From Streptococcus varani (GTDB lineage Bacteria > Bacillota > Bacilli > Lactobacillales > Streptococcaceae), in assembly GCF_001375655.1 (NCBI RefSeq), contig NZ_CTEN01000005.1, positions 1-64,000 of the forward strand: DNA of 64,000 bases, written 5' to 3'. Positions within the stretch are counted from its first letter, which is position 1; each line of letters opens with the position of its first letter. A program made the translations under genes and the position numbers. Shown here in pieces: positions 50,515-58,304 of the stretch. Below the pieces are notes generated by a model. It had not been told where the DNA came from. It saw only the letters and a list, made by a program, of their open reading frames with translations, and searched no databases.

Positions 50515-51129
50515 TTGAAAAAGAACATATTTTTTGCAGTTTCCATCTATACTCTTTTACTCTCTTGCCTAGCATTTGGAAAATCAGCACTGGCTGATAC
50601 TGGTCTATACAGGCTCTATCATCCCGGTCTCCAAATACACCTATATACTAAAGACAGTAACGAGTATAAAGTCCTAGCTAACCGTGGATGGAAACAGGAG
50701 GGTGTCGCTTTCTATGCAGAACAGCCTTCCACTGCTTCAAGTATCCCTGCTGAAGTAGTTGGAACCTGGTCAGGAACTAGTCCCCTTGCTCCTGAAGTTT
50801 CTGTTACCATCACAGCAGACGGTCAAATGAAAACCTACAATCACTTTGTTTTCGGGGGAGTGGATGGTGTCGATACTAAAACCAATTACACTGCTACGAT
50901 TACTGAACTAAAAACAATTGCCTCAAATACATACTTTATTATTGGAAATACTGGAGATATTGCAGCGCTTCTTCCAGGAGTCACTAATATGGGAGGAATG
51001 TTTGTTATCCAACCTAGCTTCAAAATTGAAAACGGTCAGTACATGCCTATTGCTGCTACTGGACCAACAATCGAACAAGTAGATTATCAAAATTATCATG
51101 ACTTTGGGTTTTCACTTACGAAACAGTAG
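50515..51129 (+). CDS. Secreted DUF5648/DUF6287-type protein
   Basis: A 204-residue secreted protein. It starts at TTG after AAGGGG, with a signal peptide (about residues 1-28, LLLSCLAFGKSALA). Residues about 31-72 are one DUF5648-type repeat (LYRLYHPGLQIHLYT ... NRGWKQEGVAFY). Residues about 80-204 are a DUF6287-type domain (VVGTWSGTSPLAPEVSVTIT ... VDYQNYHDFGFSL). This joins the two domain types found separately in its neighbours (DUF5648 at 51983 and 52828, DUF6287 at 45003). No cell-wall anchor. Function unknown. Confidence 0.75.
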   Translation: MKKNIFFAVSIYTLLLSCLAFGKSALADTGLYRLYHPGLQIHLYTKDSNEYKVLANRGWKQEGVAFYAEQPSTASSIPAEVVGTWSGTSPLAPEVSVTITADGQMKTYNHFVFGGVDGVDTKTNYTATITELKTIASNTYFIIGNTGDIAALLPGVTNMGGMFVIQPSFKIENGQYMPIAATGPTIEQVDYQNYHDFGFSLTKQ

Positions 51130-51203
51130 AAAGTAAAGGCTAGTAAAAAACTTTATAGTGCCACAAAAGACTAGATAAGGGAAATTTATACAGGAAACTA
51201 CTT

Positions 51204-51539
51204 ATGTACTTTGGCCTTGATCCATCTGGCATATATATAAAAATTGAGAATAAAACTCCTCAAGTCATACATGATCTCTGTTATCAAATTGGCGACTTTG
51301 AAGTAGAAAAAGTTGAAAAAATATTGCCTAATGAAAATCAAACAGTCTATATTTTTTCATCCAATTATGAAAGAGACTATTCTATATCTTTCTTCTTTCA
51401 AAGCCAACCCGAAAGAAAATTTTTCTTTGCAGATATTATCAAGAAAACAACTCCCGACCATCTATGGTTTTACTATGATTTTCAGATAGTTGAAAAAGAT
51501 TCAAGATTAAAAATCACTTCAAGTCAAGATATTACATAA
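51204..51539 (+). CDS. Hypothetical protein
   Basis: A 111-residue protein with no signal peptide and no family I recognise. It is rich in Phe, Tyr and charged residues with a beta-strand pattern (VIHDLCYQIGDFEVEKVEKI, TVYIFSSNYERDYSISFFF), perhaps an immunoglobulin-like fold. AGGAAA lies before the ATG. It follows the DUF5648/6287 gene by 74 nt and is followed by a terminator, so it may be co-transcribed with it. Confidence 0.55.
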   Translation: MYFGLDPSGIYIKIENKTPQVIHDLCYQIGDFEVEKVEKILPNENQTVYIFSSNYERDYSISFFFQSQPERKFFFADIIKKTTPDHLWFYYDFQIVEKDSRLKITSSQDIT

Positions 51540-51552
51540 TCACCAACACATC

Positions 51553-51587
51553 ACAAAAGAGGCGTTCCACTGGGATCACCTCTTTTT
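51553..51587. terminator. Shared terminator between 51204 gene and csbD
   Basis: AAAAGAGGCG and the pairing CACCTCTTTTT around a loop, with A and T runs on both sides; convergent genes share it. Confidence 0.75.
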
Positions 51588-51591
51588 CTTT

Positions 51592-51798
51592 TTATTCATC
51601 CTTGTCAAAAGAATGTTTGACTCCGTCAACAAGTTCTTCGACGCTGTCTTTTACATCTTGTACAACTTCCTTCGCCTTTGCAGCCAATTTTTCAGTCATA
51701 CCTTCAGTTTCAATTTCCTTATCACCCGTCAACTTACCAAAACCCTCTTTTACAGAACCTTTGAGTTGATCTACTTTTGTATCTAATTTATCAGACAT
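51592..51798 (-). CDS. CsbD-family stress protein
   Basis: A 68-residue, highly charged protein of the CsbD-like family (DKLDTKVDQLKGSVKEGFGK, TGDKEIETEGMTEKLAAKAKE). In Bacillus, CsbD is under general-stress control; function is unknown. GGAGG lies before the ATG. Monocistronic, between two terminators. Confidence 0.85.
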   Translation of the reverse strand: MSDKLDTKVDQLKGSVKEGFGKLTGDKEIETEGMTEKLAAKAKEVVQDVKDSVEELVDGVKHSFDKDE

Positions 51799-51864
51799 AG
51801 CCTTGTCCTCCTTTTCTTTAGTAACTCATTATACCATATGTTGGAAGCGATTACAAGCACTCGA

Positions 51865-51889
51865 TTTAAAAAGCTGGGTTTCCCCAGCT
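51865..51889 (-). terminator. Terminator of the protease/DUF5648 operon
   Basis: Minus strand: AGCTGGGG, loop AAA, CCCAGCT, then TTTTTAAA. Confidence 0.75.
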
Positions 51890-51905
51890 CTTAAATTCGG
51901 TATTT

Positions 51906-51963
51906 TAAATTTCTTTCAGTAAGATATGGTCGGTATCTGCTTGATTTCCTATACAGTAGAAAT
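51906..51963 (-). pseudogene. Orphan 3' end of a GNAT gene (duplicate)
   Basis: 51 of 58 bases match the 3' end of the GNAT gene at 54284-54341. The minus-strand frame is intact and reads GNQADTDHILLKEI then stop, the same C-terminus as that gene. No upstream part is present; the secreted DUF5648 gene ends 20 nt away. Confidence 0.8.
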
Positions 51964-51982
51964 ATGGATGCCACAGACTATT

Positions 51983-52819
51983 CTACTCAACCATCCAGGC
52001 AATTCCTTCATATTTCCAACCACGATTCGACAACACATTTTTTTCATTTTCATCCATTGTGTAAAGGTGTTTTTTTACTCCATTATTATACAGTCGATAG
52101 ATAGGTTTAGTTCCAGTAGATTGATAAGCTATCCCTTCTTGATTCCAACCTCTTTCTCCCAACACATTATATTCATTAGTATCCATCGTATAATGGTGAA
52201 CTTTTAATCCCGGATGATAGAGTCGGTAAATACTTTGACCCCCCACAGATCGAGTTGACCAAGCTGTCCCCTCAAAATTCCACCCACGAGTCATTAAAGT
52301 ATCCCTTTCATTTCCATCGCTCGTATAAATATGTGTCTTAAGACCGGATTGATAGAGACGATAAACCGGATGTAGCTGATTAGCTAACACGTTTATAGTG
52401 AATACCTTAGGTGCATATGCAACCGTTGGTTCGACTGAAGCTCTAGAAACCCCTAAATTGTTCAACTCTTCTTCAAAGTCGACCACCTCATCTCTTTCAG
52501 GGACTCGAATGGTTAACGTAACAACTCCCGGTTTTAATGCTTGCCAATTCCCTTTCGCATCTACAGTTAGAATCGAACTATCAGAAACTTTATAAATGAA
52601 AGCATAGCGAGAATCCCGGATGATACTATCTTGAAGAGGGATGATTTGACCGGTACTTGCAATTGCAATTTTACTTTGAGGTACAGTCTTTTCATCCAGA
52701 TAAGCCACCCCATTGTTATATGTATAATAATTTGTTTCCTCGGCTTTAACTTTCATTGAACTTACAAATATTAAAGTAATTACCGATAGGATAATTGTTA
52801 TAACAGAAATTTTCTTCAT
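51983..52819 (-). CDS. Secreted protein with three DUF5648 repeats
   Basis: A 278-residue secreted protein: signal peptide (residues about 1-27, ending KVKAEE), an N-terminal domain (about 30-145) with NWQALKPGVVTLTIRV resembling a bacterial Ig-like (Big_2) strand pair, then three DUF5648-type repeats (about residues 152-188, 197-232 and 239-276). Each repeat has the pattern YRLY-N/H-G-x-H-x-YT-NE-L-RGW-EGIAW. No wall anchor. It starts 8 nt after the stop of the protease gene, with AGGAG across the junction, so they are coupled. Its third repeat is nearly identical to the protease's third. Function unknown; the pair may act together. Confidence 0.8.
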   Translation of the reverse strand: MKKISVITIILSVITLIFVSSMKVKAEETNYYTYNNGVAYLDEKTVPQSKIAIASTGQIIPLQDSIIRDSRYAFIYKVSDSSILTVDAKGNWQALKPGVVTLTIRVPERDEVVDFEEELNNLGVSRASVEPTVAYAPKVFTINVLANQLHPVYRLYQSGLKTHIYTSDGNERDTLMTRGWNFEGTAWSTRSVGGQSIYRLYHPGLKVHHYTMDTNEYNVLGERGWNQEGIAYQSTGTKPIYRLYNNGVKKHLYTMDENEKNVLSNRGWKYEGIAWMVE

Positions 52820-52827
52820 AATCTCTC

Positions 52828-54141
52828 CTATTCTACTTTCCAAGCAATACCTTCATAGTTCCAACCACGTGTTGATAAAACATTTTTTTCATTTTCATCC
52901 ATAGTATATAGATGAACTTTTAGAACTGAATTATATAAGCGATAAACATTTTTATTACCCATTGAATTCCAAACAATTCCTTCATAGTTCCAACCTCGGA
53001 TTACCAAAGTGTCTTTTTCATTTAAGCTCGTTGTATATAGGTGTCGACGAGTACCTGAATTATACAAACGATAGACTGAGGCACCGCCGGTATCGGTTCT
53101 CCACGCAATGCCTTCATATTTCCAACCCATTCGCACCAATGCATCTTTTTCATTAGAACCTGAAGTATAAAAATGATATTTCTCTCCAATATTATATAGT
53201 CGATGTGTCGCTATGAGATTTGAAATACCATTACCTGAAGTAGCATTCTGAAGTCCTGCATTGACTAATGAAATCCCCTCATTATTTAAACGACGAGCAA
53301 TATTGCGACTCTGATTCTCGGCAACATTAATTGCAACAATCTGGTTACTGTTATTTAAAACAGGACCCCCACTGTGACCTGGTGTAGTATCCATTTGGTA
53401 TCGAATTATTTTATCTTCTATATTCATGATTGGTCCAGAAACAACATACATACCACCAATTTTGCCGACATCTTCTATTCTATCACTCCCTGGATAACCT
53501 ATCGTTGCTACTCGTTGTTGTGCTTGAACATTATTTACAATTGGTAAAAAACCTACACTTGAAGGAAACGAGTACGGCAAAGAAACCACGGCTAAATCAT
53601 CATTCATTTTTTCATTAGTATAACTACTGGCAGTATTGTTTTTATAGCTTGAAAAAACATGGAAATTTGTTCCAGTTAAACCTCCATATGGATAATAATC
53701 TCTGTTTCTACCAGGAAAAACTGCAACATACTCAGCCCATTCATTTGTATCTGTTTTTCTGATAATATGAGCAGCTGTTAAAACTTTATTGGGTGCAACA
53801 AGAACGCCAGTACCACCGTTAGGAGTCCCATTCTTAAAATACGAGATTATAAAGACTACTTTCCGATATGGATCCCTATTAGTATCATATACATTAACTC
53901 TATCATCTCTTCCAAAAATTGTGGATGGTTCAATATCTGAAGCATCTACCGGTATATTGGGAAAAGTGTCTGATGGCGGAATTACGTCTGCAGGTATTTC
54001 CCCATCATCTACCAGCAAGAAACTTTCAGCTAAATCTTTTAAAACTATTTTATCTGTTTCAAAATCATCTGCTTTCGCATTTATTCCTATTAAAGAAACA
54101 ATACTTAAAATAGTTAAACAAATAAATAAAATTTTTTTCAT
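52828..54141 (-). CDS. Secreted trypsin-like serine protease with DUF5648 repeats
   Basis: A 437-residue secreted protein. Signal peptide about residues 1-24; a propeptide-like acidic region to about 90; a V8/glutamyl-endopeptidase-type trypsin fold with His125 (LTAAH), Asp181 or 182 (NDDLAVVSLPY) and Ser257 (TPGHSGGPV); then three DUF5648-type repeats (about residues 313-347, 357-391, 400-435). All three catalytic residues are visible, so it should be active. The repeats may bind a cell-surface or host polymer. First gene of a two-gene operon with 51983-52819. It starts after a GGAGGA and has no anchor motif. Confidence 0.85.
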   Translation of the reverse strand: MKKILFICLTILSIVSLIGINAKADDFETDKIVLKDLAESFLLVDDGEIPADVIPPSDTFPNIPVDASDIEPSTIFGRDDRVNVYDTNRDPYRKVVFIISYFKNGTPNGGTGVLVAPNKVLTAAHIIRKTDTNEWAEYVAVFPGRNRDYYPYGGLTGTNFHVFSSYKNNTASSYTNEKMNDDLAVVSLPYSFPSSVGFLPIVNNVQAQQRVATIGYPGSDRIEDVGKIGGMYVVSGPIMNIEDKIIRYQMDTTPGHSGGPVLNNSNQIVAINVAENQSRNIARRLNNEGISLVNAGLQNATSGNGISNLIATHRLYNIGEKYHFYTSGSNEKDALVRMGWKYEGIAWRTDTGGASVYRLYNSGTRRHLYTTSLNEKDTLVIRGWNYEGIVWNSMGNKNVYRLYNSVLKVHLYTMDENEKNVLSTRGWNYEGIAWKVE

Positions 54142-54210
54142 ATAGTCCTCCTATCTATTATTTTATCACATTTTGAAGGCGTTTTCAATAAGTGCTTTGA
54201 AACTTTATCT

Positions 54211-54245
54211 TCTATGTTCAGTTCTATGTTCAGCTCTATGTTCAG
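54211..54245. repeat. Three tandem copies of TCTATGTTCAG
   Basis: Copies at 54211-54221, 54223-54233 and 54235-54245 with a 12-nt period, in the gap between the GNAT and protease genes. The third continues into a 24-nt string (54238-54261) that recurs at 43548-43571. Confidence 0.7.
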
Positions 54246-54258
54246 TCAAACAAGTAAA

Positions 54259-54288
54259 AAAGGATTTGAAAAAGACAAATCCTTAAAT
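54259..54288 (-). terminator. Terminator of the ctsR-clpC-GNAT operon
   Basis: Arms AAGGATTT and AAATCCTT with loop GAAAAAGAC, T run on the minus strand; overlaps the last codons of the GNAT gene. Confidence 0.75.
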
Positions 54289-54801
54289 TTCTTTCAATAA
54301 AATATGGTCGGTATCCGCTTGATTGCCTGTCCAGTAGACATGTTCTCCTACGCGGATGAAACCGTGTTCTTTATAGAAGGCCTGCGCTGCATCATTATGC
54401 TCCCAGACACCCAGCCAAACCGAGTCATAGCCAGCTTCCTTGGCGTGTTTCATGGCAAAATCCATGAGGATGGTGCCAAATCCCTGACGTTTCTCACTAG
54501 GTCGAACATAAATCCGTTGAATTTCCAAGGTATTTTCCGCGACATCCGCTTCCGTTTGAGCAGCACCTACATTGAGTTTGAGATAGCCCACCAAACGTTT
54601 ATCAGCATAGAGAAAGAAAAATTCGGATTCTGGATTTTCCAATTCCTGACTCAAGGTCTCAAGACTGTAGGCATCCCTTAAAAAATTATCCATATCGTCC
54701 GGATTCACAATAGAATCCTTAAAGGTATCATAGTAGGTCTCACAAGAAATGTCCCTTAAGTCCTCCACGCTCTCTAAACCAATTTTAAGTAACTGTATCA
54801 T
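54283..54801 (-). CDS. GNAT-family N-acetyltransferase
   Basis: A 172-residue protein with the acetyl-CoA motif EIQRIYVRPSEKRQGFGTIL (about residues 90-109) and the later VWLGVWEHNDAAQAFYKEHG, typical of small-molecule or spermidine-type GNATs. It overlaps the clpC stop by 4 nt (ATGA) and is the last gene of the ctsR-clpC operon. A degraded copy of its 3' end lies at 51906-51963. Confidence 0.85.
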   Translation of the reverse strand: MIQLLKIGLESVEDLRDISCETYYDTFKDSIVNPDDMDNFLRDAYSLETLSQELENPESEFFFLYADKRLVGYLKLNVGAAQTEADVAENTLEIQRIYVRPSEKRQGFGTILMDFAMKHAKEAGYDSVWLGVWEHNDAAQAFYKEHGFIRVGEHVYWTGNQADTDHILLKEI

Positions 54802-57251
54802 GTCTTGTCCTCCACCGTAAATTTGAGTTGACCAGCAGACACTCCAATTTTCAAGATCTGACCAGCTTGGATTTCCTGACGCAAGAGCATTTCTGCCAAG
54901 CGATCCTCTACCTTAGTCTGAATCAACCTACACAACGGTCTAGCCCCCATATCGGGATCATATCCTTCCTTGGCCAAAAGTTTGAGGGCCGAAGCTTGAA
55001 ACTTCAGATTCATTCCTTTCTCAGCCATAATGGCTAAGAGTGGTTTGATCATAACCTTGACAACTTCCTGCATGTCTTCGTTAGACAAACTATGGAAGAC
55101 AACCTTCTCATCAATACGATTAATAAATTCAGGACGGTAAGCTTTTTTCAACTCCTCTAAGATGCGCTTTTCCACATGTTCCTGACTACGAGAAACATCA
55201 AGAGCTCCAAAGCCAACGGTCTTATCGTCTCGTAAAGCGGTCGCCCCCAAGTTAGACGTCATGATAATGAGGGTATTGGAGAAGTCGATTTTACGTCCTT
55301 TACTATCCGTTAACACCCCGTCGTCTAAAACCTGCAAGAGAACATTGAAAATATCTGGATGGGCTTTTTCCACCTCATCAAAGAGAAGAACAGAGTAGGG
55401 TTTGTTTCGGACTTTTTCTGTCAGCTCACCACCCTCTTCATAACCCACATAGCCTGGAGGGGCGCCATTGAGGCGAATAGCTGCAAATTTTTCCATATAC
55501 TCAGACATATCAAAACGAATGAGAGCTGACTCATCATCAAAGAGAACTTGAGCCAAGGCCTTCGCTAACTCGGTCTTTCCGACACCCGTCGGACCCAAGA
55601 ACATGAAGGATCCGATAGGCCGTTTGCCAGTGCGAATGCCAGACTGATTACGGCGAATAGCCCTGCTAACAGCTGAGATAGCCTCATTTTGTCCAATGAC
55701 TCGTTTATGCAAGTCAGCTTCTAGATTGAGATACTTCTTGGCGTCTGTCTTGGTCAGCTTGGTAAGAGGTATACCGGATAAACGACTAAGAGTATCTAGA
55801 ATAGCATCTGATGTCACCTTGAGGGGATAAGCAGGTGTCTCATCTTGCTCATCCTCAGACTGGCGAATCAACTCTCCCAATTTTTTGTACTGTTTGTTCA
55901 GAAGCGCTTCTTCTAACCGATCTTTTTCTTCTTTCACCGCTACTTTTGAAGCATTCTGCACAGTGGCACTGGCTTCATCCAATAAATCAATAGCGGAATC
56001 TGGTAAATTTTTGCTCGTCAGGTAACGCTTGGCATAGGTCACTGCCGTCACAATAGCCTCATCAGAAATGGTCACTCGGTGGTATTGTTCATAAGCAGCT
56101 TTCAGGCCACGCAAGATAGCAATAGAATCCTCTACATTAGGCTCTTCGATTGTTACCTTTGCAAAACGACGAACAAGGGCTGCGTCTTTTTCAATATGCT
56201 TTTGGTATTCTTCTTGTGTCGTTGCGCCCACCATATGGAGACTCCCTCGGGAAAGAGCCGGCTTCAAAATATTTGCCGCGTCCATGGTCGAATCAATACC
56301 AGAGCCTGAACCCATTATCGTATGCAGTTCATCAATAAAAAGGATAACCTGCCCATCTTCTTCAATATCATTGATGATATTATTCATCCGTTCTTCAAAA
56401 TCACCACGAAAGCGAGTACCCGCTACCACACTCATCAAATCCAGTTCCAAAACACGCATACCAGCTAAACTAGCTGGAACCTGACCTGCAGCAACCCTTT
56501 GTGCCAGCCCGAGAGCAAGGGCAGTCTTCCCAACACCCGCATCTCCAACCAGAACAGGATTGTTTTTTGTTTTACGGGAAATAATCTGAACCATACGGGA
56601 AATTTCTTTCTCTCGACCGATGACCGGTTCCAAGAGTCCAGATCTAGCTTGAGCCGTTAAGTCTCTAGAATAGTCCTCCAAACCACCACTCTGAGCTTGA
56701 GGCATGCCTCCCATCATACTAGCCATGGATGGACTTTTCCCAGCATTCCCCTTAAGCAAGTTTCGAACAGCTTTTAATTCTTCCTTAGAAAATCCAGCCT
56801 TGACCTCCAAACTCTTGCGAACATCGATGTATCGTAAACTATCTTCTGAACCCTCTAAACGAAAACCAACCTTATCCAAAATCTGAGCGGCTACTGAGCG
56901 ACGATCTAACAACATGGCTAAAAAGACATGCTCTGTTCCAAGACTCTTAGACTTAGTAATATCAGCAATCTTCTCTGCCATTTCTTCAACTTCCAACAAG
57001 CGTTTTGAGGCAGGTAAAATAGTTGTTAGCTGTATTTCCTCACGGTATTCGCGTTCGGTAACAGCAAACGTAGCTTGCTCAAAATCATCAATATCTGCCG
57101 GAAACTCCATCAAAGCCGAGCCTGCAACTGTGTCATGGTTGACAACAAAGGAAAGCAGAATATGCCAGCTTTCCAAATAAGGGCAGTCATAACGTTGGGC
57201 AATCAGTTTAGCATCCTCAAATACCCGACTTAATCCGCTGGAAAATTTCAT
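54798..57251 (-). CDS. clpC: Clp protease ATPase ClpC
   Basis: An 817-residue HSP100 unfoldase: N-terminal repeats (about residues 1-145), D1 with Walker A GDAGVGKT near residue 235, a middle region with a coiled coil (about 410-460), and D2 with GPTGVGKT near residue 551. It works with ClpP in protein quality control. It overlaps or abuts ctsR (1 nt) and is coupled to it. Expression is controlled by the CtsR operator upstream of ctsR. Confidence 0.95.
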   Translation of the reverse strand: MKFSSGLSRVFEDAKLIAQRYDCPYLESWHILLSFVVNHDTVAGSALMEFPADIDDFEQATFAVTEREYREEIQLTTILPASKRLLEVEEMAEKIADITKSKSLGTEHVFLAMLLDRRSVAAQILDKVGFRLEGSEDSLRYIDVRKSLEVKAGFSKEELKAVRNLLKGNAGKSPSMASMMGGMPQAQSGGLEDYSRDLTAQARSGLLEPVIGREKEISRMVQIISRKTKNNPVLVGDAGVGKTALALGLAQRVAAGQVPASLAGMRVLELDLMSVVAGTRFRGDFEERMNNIINDIEEDGQVILFIDELHTIMGSGSGIDSTMDAANILKPALSRGSLHMVGATTQEEYQKHIEKDAALVRRFAKVTIEEPNVEDSIAILRGLKAAYEQYHRVTISDEAIVTAVTYAKRYLTSKNLPDSAIDLLDEASATVQNASKVAVKEEKDRLEEALLNKQYKKLGELIRQSEDEQDETPAYPLKVTSDAILDTLSRLSGIPLTKLTKTDAKKYLNLEADLHKRVIGQNEAISAVSRAIRRNQSGIRTGKRPIGSFMFLGPTGVGKTELAKALAQVLFDDESALIRFDMSEYMEKFAAIRLNGAPPGYVGYEEGGELTEKVRNKPYSVLLFDEVEKAHPDIFNVLLQVLDDGVLTDSKGRKIDFSNTLIIMTSNLGATALRDDKTVGFGALDVSRSQEHVEKRILEELKKAYRPEFINRIDEKVVFHSLSNEDMQEVVKVMIKPLLAIMAEKGMNLKFQASALKLLAKEGYDPDMGARPLCRLIQTKVEDRLAEMLLRQEIQAGQILKIGVSAGQLKFTVEDKT

Positions 57252-57252
57252 T

Positions 57253-57711
57253 CTAGTCCTCTTTTCTGTCTAATCTTCTCAAAATCTGTCTCATCATACG
57301 AGCTCGAATCCTGTTGGCATCTGCACCCAAACTATCATCCGTTCCCATTGCCAGGGTCAAATTGCCTTCTCTTTCTGTCATTAAGTTCTCATCAAAAAGG
57401 AGCTGTAAAATATCCGAATAAACTGGCCAAGATAATTCTTCTCCCATATTTTGCAAAAGATCATAGATCAGCTCATGCTTATCTGAGAAGGTGATGCGAC
57501 CGATACGGATGTAGCCACCACCACCACGTTTACTCTCTACAATATAGCCACGACTGGCTGTAAACCGTGTCTTAATGACATAGTTAATCTGACTAGGTAC
57601 CACTTCAAACCGACTGGCTAACTCTGAACGTTTGAGCTCTGCCACACTAACTCTTTCTAGAATGGATTTGATATGTTCTTCAATATAATCGGAAGTATTT
57701 TTCATGACCAT
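57253..57711 (-). CDS. ctsR: Transcriptional repressor CtsR
   Basis: A 152-residue class III heat-shock repressor. The N-terminal winged HTH shows ELASRFEVVPSQINYVIKTR and the glycine-rich wing ESKRGGGGYIRIGRI, which senses temperature. It autoregulates through the operator at 57729-57745. AAAGGG lies before the ATG at 57711; the next Met (57705) is another option. Followed at once by clpC. Confidence 0.94.
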   Translation of the reverse strand: MVMKNTSDYIEEHIKSILERVSVAELKRSELASRFEVVPSQINYVIKTRFTASRGYIVESKRGGGGYIRIGRITFSDKHELIYDLLQNMGEELSWPVYSDILQLLFDENLMTEREGNLTLAMGTDDSLGADANRIRARMMRQILRRLDRKED

Positions 57712-57728
57712 ATTAGCATCCCTTTCTT

Positions 57729-57774
57729 ACTGACTATTATTGACTATTATAGCATTCCAAGGGGTATTTTACAA
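57729..57774 (-). promoter_or_regulatory. ctsR promoter with CtsR operator
   Basis: Minus strand: -35 TTGTAA (57769-57774), 17-nt spacer, -10 TATAAT (57746-57751). Directly downstream, over the start of transcription, is a CtsR-box-like direct repeat AGTCAAT-AAT-AGTCAGT (57729-57745), a variant of the known GGTCAAA-NAN-GGTCAAA. Confidence 0.85.
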
Positions 57775-57805
57775 GAAATTGCCATCTAGCAAACTGAGCA
57801 AATGC

Positions 57806-57834
57806 TTGCTTTTAAAAGAGAAAATCATTATACT
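57806..57834 (+). promoter_or_regulatory. Promoter of the thioredoxin-like gene
   Basis: -35 TTGCTT (57806-57811), 17-nt spacer, -10 TATACT (57829-57834); AAGGAG follows before the ATG at 57863. Confidence 0.75.
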
Positions 57835-57862
57835 AACACTATCTAATAAGCAAGGAGAAAAT

Positions 57863-58222
57863 ATGTTTTTTAAGAATACGTTTGAAGAGGATATCCAATA
57901 CTTTCAGGCGGTTTCACCTAAAGAAGCCCGTCGACTTTTGGAGACCAAAGACGGAGCTATCCTATTTTTAGGGAGAGAGTCTTGTCCTTACTGTCGTCTC
58001 TTTGCTCCGAAATTGGCAGCACTTGCGAAGCGGGAAAAGTGGACCGTTTACTTCCTCCATACGCAAAACCCAGCCTACTCTGCTCAAGAAGTCGCCCAGC
58101 TTCGCCAAGATTATGGTGTGCCAACTGTTCCTGGTTTCCTGCAGGCTAAGGCAGATGGTGTTGCTGTTCGTTGCGACTCATCGATGACAGAAGAGGAAAT
58201 CCAAAATTTTATTACAGAATAA
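57863..58222 (+). CDS. Thioredoxin-fold protein (bacteriocin transport accessory-like)
   Basis: A 119-residue thioredoxin-fold protein with CPYC (about residues 41-44) and a cis-proline loop (TVPGF, about residues 92-96). This size and layout match the streptococcal thioredoxin-like bacteriocin transport accessory family. No signal peptide, so it is probably cytoplasmic and redox-active. No bacteriocin genes are nearby. The frame extends far upstream, but the RBS and promoter support 57863. Confidence 0.8.
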   Translation: MFFKNTFEEDIQYFQAVSPKEARRLLETKDGAILFLGRESCPYCRLFAPKLAALAKREKWTVYFLHTQNPAYSAQEVAQLRQDYGVPTVPGFLQAKADGVAVRCDSSMTEEEIQNFITE

Positions 58223-58248
58223 AAATCGTTTTAAAAGCAAATTCAAGT

Positions 58249-58291
58249 AAAAATGACTGATGAATGAAGCCTCCAATCAGTCATTTTTTAT
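58249..58291. terminator. Bidirectional terminator
   Basis: AAATGACTGAT, loop, ATCAGTCATTT with A and T runs on both sides; shared by the thioredoxin-like gene and the minus-strand MFS gene. Confidence 0.85.
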
Positions 58292-58304
58292 CTTATCAAA
58301 TACT

